NCBI GenBank assembly: GCA_964634885.1
Contig: CAZWLN010000041.1
Span: 1-43,008, forward strand
Reading direction: 5' to 3'
DNA: 43,008 bases
Source: DAINRZ01 sp964634885
GTDB lineage: Bacteria > Bacteroidota > Ignavibacteria > Kapaibacteriales > UBA2268
Both the position numbers and the translations under genes were made by a program. The number at the start of each line of letters is the position of its first letter. Position 1 is the stretch's first letter. Shown here piece after piece: positions 40,229 through 43,008 of this stretch. The notes beneath the pieces are model-generated. The model was given only the letters and a program-made list of their open reading frames with translations. It did not search any database and was not told the origin of the DNA.

Positions 40229-40756
40229 CTATTTTTGGGGCTGTGGCAGTGGCTGTTCCTCTTCAATGGTAACACCGTAATCTTCGGAAAACTCTTTTTG
40301 GGCAGCCCTAAGTTCTTCCTGCAGCTTGGCTTCCCTTTGAGATATGGAAAGACTCAAACCGTTAAGCTGGTCCTGGTCATCCTGAGTAACATTGGGGTAT
40401 TTACTTATAATTGAAATCACCATCTGGTATTCATTAGCAACAACCGACTGGAAGAATTCGAGGAGAGCCTGCAGTTTCTGCCTGTAATTATCGTCACCGT
40501 TGAAAGACCCTTCCTTCTTCACAGCCTCGACAGCTTCATTCGTAGCTTTTACTGCTGCGTCGTAAGCAGGTGTGTACTTTGTTTTATCATTTGAACCGAG
40601 GGCTCTGTTCATTTCAATGAAGGCGCTGAGAGCAGTGGTTTTGATTGCAGCCAGTTTTTCATGGTATTCCATGGCGCCTTTTGAAGACTTAGCGCAACCC
40701 GTTGTAAAGACCAGCGCCATTAAGAACAGAGCCAATATACTTGCATTTTTTTTCAT
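40229..40756 (-). CDS. Lipoprotein of a tandem paralogous family, member 4
   Basis: From the ATG at 40756 (GAAAGGAAC upstream) the precursor is 175 aa with a lipobox VFTTGC (Cys20). It shows YHEKLAAIKTTALSAFIEMN, AVEAVKKEGSFNGDD-YRQKLQALLEFFQS, YPNVTQDDQ, ISQREAKLQEEL and FSEDYGVTIEEE. A longer reading to 40876 adds 40 residues without the signal at the N-terminus and is unlikely. The C-terminus ends QPLPQPQK rather than the QKE-DK seen in others. Confidence 0.85.
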   Translation of the reverse strand: MKKNASILALFLMALVFTTGCAKSSKGAMEYHEKLAAIKTTALSAFIEMNRALGSNDKTKYTPAYDAAVKATNEAVEAVKKEGSFNGDDNYRQKLQALLEFFQSVVANEYQMVISIISKYPNVTQDDQDQLNGLSLSISQREAKLQEELRAAQKEFSEDYGVTIEEEQPLPQPQK

Positions 40757-40885
40757 TTTGTTCCTTTCAATTTTTTCATACCGACGCAGAACAATAATGT
40801 ATTTCTGCCCATCACAATCTGCTAAATTATAACTTATGGCAAAAATTAGCAAACCGTTGAGTACAAAAAAATTCAAAATAAGCTG

Positions 40886-41446
40886 CTACATCTTATCTAT
40901 TTTATCCTGGTATTCATTCTCTTTCAGTTGTAAACCATATTTCTCGGCGAATGCGTTCTGGGTCTCGTCGAGCCTTTTGTCGTAAACATTTTCCCGCTCG
41001 CTGATGGAAGCCTGTAATTCTTCCAACCTCCTGATGTCGTCCTGGGTCATTCTATCCCCTTTCTTGATAATATTTATCATTTCACGGTATTCATTCTTAA
41101 TAATCGACTGGTAGAACTCGATGAGGTCCTGCATTGCCTTCCTGAAACTGTCGTCGTTGTTGTACGGTTTTTGCTTCCTGATGTCCTTGACAGCCTGGCC
41201 GGCAACTTTTTTAATATTCGAATATTCTTTCTCGACTTTTTTGAAAGAATTGCTGAGGTCTTCCTTGTCGATTGCCTGAAGAGTATTTGTAAAATCGAGC
41301 AGGGTTTGAATTACAGTGTTCTGGATGGCAATCAGCCTGTTGTTGTAGTCGAGCGGCGACACAGTGTTTTTGGGTTTGCCGTAAACAGCAGTTGACAGCA
41401 ACATCAGAGCGAACAGCAGAGTCAGGGACAGTACATATCTTTTCAT
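40886..41446 (-). CDS. Exported paralogue of the lipoprotein family, member 5
   Basis: From the ATG at 41446 (GGGGAATATA upstream) the precursor is 186 aa. It has a signal peptide (MKRYVLSLTLLFALMLLSTAVYG) but no lipobox cysteine, so it should be released to the periplasm or outside instead of being lipid-anchored. The domain keeps YNNRLIAIQNTVIQTLLDF, RKQKPYNNDDSFRKAMQDLIEFYQS, MTQDDIRRLEELQASISERENVYD and FAEKYGLQLKENEYQDKIDKM. It is the most distant member and is the first of the five in the direction of transcription. Confidence 0.85.
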   Translation of the reverse strand: MKRYVLSLTLLFALMLLSTAVYGKPKNTVSPLDYNNRLIAIQNTVIQTLLDFTNTLQAIDKEDLSNSFKKVEKEYSNIKKVAGQAVKDIRKQKPYNNDDSFRKAMQDLIEFYQSIIKNEYREMINIIKKGDRMTQDDIRRLEELQASISERENVYDKRLDETQNAFAEKYGLQLKENEYQDKIDKM

Positions 41447-41506
41447 TATATTCCCCAAATAATTAACAAATAACAATTCTTAATTACAAAGATAATGGAA
41501 AGATGA

Positions 41507-41968
41507 TTAATTACTAAGAATTTTCAATCCTTTCGATTGCAAAAGGATGTGAATGCTGTCTTCGGGGAAGAAGCCCTCGTGCCTGAAAAACTCGACATTG
41601 TTGGTATCGAGAAAGACCTGGGTGGGCATTACTTTGATCTTGTAAGGTTCCGCCTCTTCGCTGTTTTTTATCACGTCGATAAACTTTACCAATACCTGGT
41701 CGCCGTACTTCTTCTGAATGGAGTCCATCACCGGCCTCATCTTCTGGCACGGGATGCAGTTAACGGAACCAAGTTCAACGAAGACAACCCTTCCAAGAGA
41801 ATCGGCGGGAATGGGGTCTTCGCTGTCGGTGGAGTTACCGGAACAACTGTTCAGCAATGCAATTCCTGTAATAAAAGGAATCAGCAACAAGCAGACGACA
41901 GAGCTTTTCAAAAACTCAGGCCAGCCTGGAAAAACATCCTGCCGGTAATAATTAATATTTTCTGACAT
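41507..41968 (-). CDS. Thioredoxin-like lipoprotein
   Basis: From the ATG at 41968 (AAAGGCGC upstream) the protein is 153 aa. About 22 polar residues precede a hydrophobic segment (SSVVCLLLIPFITGIALLNSC), so it may be a lipoprotein with Cys42 or a type II anchored protein. The thioredoxin domain has VNCIPCQKM (Cys71, Cys74; CIPC motif) and the cis-Pro site KVMPTQVFLD. It begins 53 nt after the ACR3 gene stop and is likely co-transcribed, suggesting a redox role linked with arsenic or thiol stress. Confidence 0.8.
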   Translation of the reverse strand: MSENINYYRQDVFPGWPEFLKSSVVCLLLIPFITGIALLNSCSGNSTDSEDPIPADSLGRVVFVELGSVNCIPCQKMRPVMDSIQKKYGDQVLVKFIDVIKNSEEAEPYKIKVMPTQVFLDTNNVEFFRHEGFFPEDSIHILLQSKGLKILSN

Positions 41969-42021
41969 AAAAGCGCCTTTCTTCAATTCATCAGATAAAA
42001 TAATGTCCTGACAGAGCCATA

Positions 42022-43008
42022 TTACTTAGTATTGATTGATACCCTGTCCGGGCTTTCATCGGAAAACCACTTCTTCCTGAACCACAGTGCCACATTGACA
42101 AGAGCAATGAGTGCGGGAACCTCAACCAAAGGCCCGATGACCGCCGCAAAAGCTTCACCCGAATTAATACCAAAGACGGCGACAGCGACGGCAATTGCCA
42201 GTTCGAAATTGTTACTGGCAGCAGTAAAGGATAGTGTTGCCGTTTTGGAATAGCCTGCACCAATTTTTTTCCCCATATAAAACGAGACGAAAAACATTAT
42301 GACAAAGTAGAGCAGCAGCGGTATGGCAATCCTTACAACATCCATAGGTATCTTTACAATATACTCCCCTTTGAGCGAGAACATTACGAAAATCGTGAAA
42401 AGGAGCGCCACAAGGGTTAACGGGCTGATCCGGGGAATGAATTTCCTGTGGTACCACTCCTTATTTTTCATTTTGATAAGGGTGAAACGGGTAATGATTC
42501 CGGCGAGGAACGGAATGCCGAGATAGATGAATACGCTCTCCGCAATCTGCCCGATTGTAATATCGACCTGGAAGCCCTGCAGCCCGAACCAGCCCGGAAG
42601 GACAGTAATAAAGACCCAGGCATAGACAGAAAAGAACAGCACCTGGAAGATGGAATTGAAAGCCACTAGCCCGGCTGCATACTCCGAGTCGCCTTTTGCC
42701 AGTTCGTTCCAGACAATAACCATCGCAATGCATCGCGCCAACCCGATCATAATAAGTCCGGCCATATAATGAGGATAGTCCGGGAGCAGCACTATTGCTA
42801 AGAAGAACATCAGTACGGGACCTATTATCCAGTTTTGGACAAGCGACAGGCCCAATACCCTGAAATCCTTGAAAACATCGCCCAGTTCTTCATATTTCAC
42901 CTTTGCCAACGGCGGATACATCATCAGTATCAATCCGACGGCAATAGGTATATTTGTTGTACCGGAACTCATATTGTCCCAGAAAGAGGCAATTCCAGGA
43001 TACAGGTA
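42022..43008 (-). CDS. acr3: Arsenite efflux pump ACR3 (5' part missing)
   Basis: The gene runs to the window edge: the reading frame stays open upstream of the Met at 42972 (YLYPGIASFWDN precedes it), so this is not the true start. The visible ~328 residues carry ACR3 hallmarks: IAVGLILMMYPPLAKVKYEE, the conserved Cys of TM4 in GLARCIAMVIVWNELAKGD, and VIGPLVEVPALIALVNVALW. ACR3 is a BASS-superfamily carrier that exports arsenite using the proton gradient. Only the last helices are at the 3' end; about 20-40 residues are missing. Confidence 0.93.
   Translation of the reverse strand, partial: YLYPGIASFWDNMSSGTTNIPIAVGLILMMYPPLAKVKYEELGDVFKDFRVLGLSLVQNWIIGPVLMFFLAIVLLPDYPHYMAGLIMIGLARCIAMVIVWNELAKGDSEYAAGLVAFNSIFQVLFFSVYAWVFITVLPGWFGLQGFQVDITIGQIAESVFIYLGIPFLAGIITRFTLIKMKNKEWYHRKFIPRISPLTLVALLFTIFVMFSLKGEYIVKIPMDVVRIAIPLLLYFVIMFFVSFYMGKKIGAGYSKTATLSFTAASNNFELAIAVAVAVFGINSGEAFAAVIGPLVEVPALIALVNVALWFRKKWFSDESPDRVSINTK

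Overview
The window is a metagenome-style scaffold with two 100-N gaps. It most likely comes from the Bacteroidota/Ignavibacteriota side of the FCB group. Three intergenic promoters fit the Bacteroidota-type pattern TTG-N19/20-TAnnTTTG (upstream of purS, an MBL hydrolase and a small membrane protein), and the tRNA-Leu has a matching -7 box. The gene content also fits: an LptE-family lipoprotein, a FadL/OmpP1-like porin, many lipoproteins, and separate PurS and PurQ. Shine-Dalgarno sequences such as AGGAGG are nevertheless common. No rRNA, phage, CRISPR array or transposase gene was seen.

Layout. 0.2-3.2 kb: a minus-strand pair, a Ser/Gly-repeat lipoprotein followed by a FadL-like outer-membrane barrel. 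3.4 kb: tRNA-Leu(UAA). 3.7-9.5 kb: plus-strand genes, namely a very acidic protein, a flavoprotein, pssA, purS-purQ, two Tat A/B-type proteins, an MBL hydrolase overlapping lptE, and a tiny Gln/Pro-rich lipoprotein. 9.5-11 kb: a cellulose-synthase-like GT2. 11-18.4 kb: topA (minus), a 2-Cys peroxiredoxin (plus), two linked lipoproteins of unknown function (minus) and recG (minus). 18.5-22.2 kb: a DUF2225-like exported protein, a membrane protein overlapping tmk, and two tandem TlpA-like lipoproteins. 22.3-26.1 kb (minus): two paralogous small membrane proteins around an ICMT-like methyltransferase, then a DEAD-box helicase with a Lys-rich repeat tail. 26.1-29.1 kb: repeat-rich intergenic DNA, a nitroreductase and an AT-rich orphan gene.

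29.1-37.4 kb is the most coherent block. Eight plus-strand genes are packed together: a KAS III-like thiolase-fold enzyme, a PAPS-type sulfotransferase, a lone ABC ATPase, a Cys-rich HypB/UreG-like GTPase, a NifS-type cysteine desulfurase, a 4Fe-4S protein, CysD and a fused CysN-CysC. The last two make PAPS, the donor used by the sulfotransferase. No PAPS reductase or sulfite reductase is present in the block. The middle four genes look like a metallocofactor assembly module whose target is unknown.

38-43 kb (minus): five tandem paralogous exported proteins of about 180 aa (four are lipoproteins), then a thioredoxin-like lipoprotein just downstream of an ACR3 arsenite efflux gene that runs off the window.

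The intergenic DNA carries several short repeat families. Two elements (26542-26925 and 28633-28902) share about 28-bp imperfect terminal inverted repeats, and the second is flanked by an exact 8-bp direct duplication, as expected of a MITE. Both N gaps sit exactly at repeat-unit junctions and are probably collapsed repeats.
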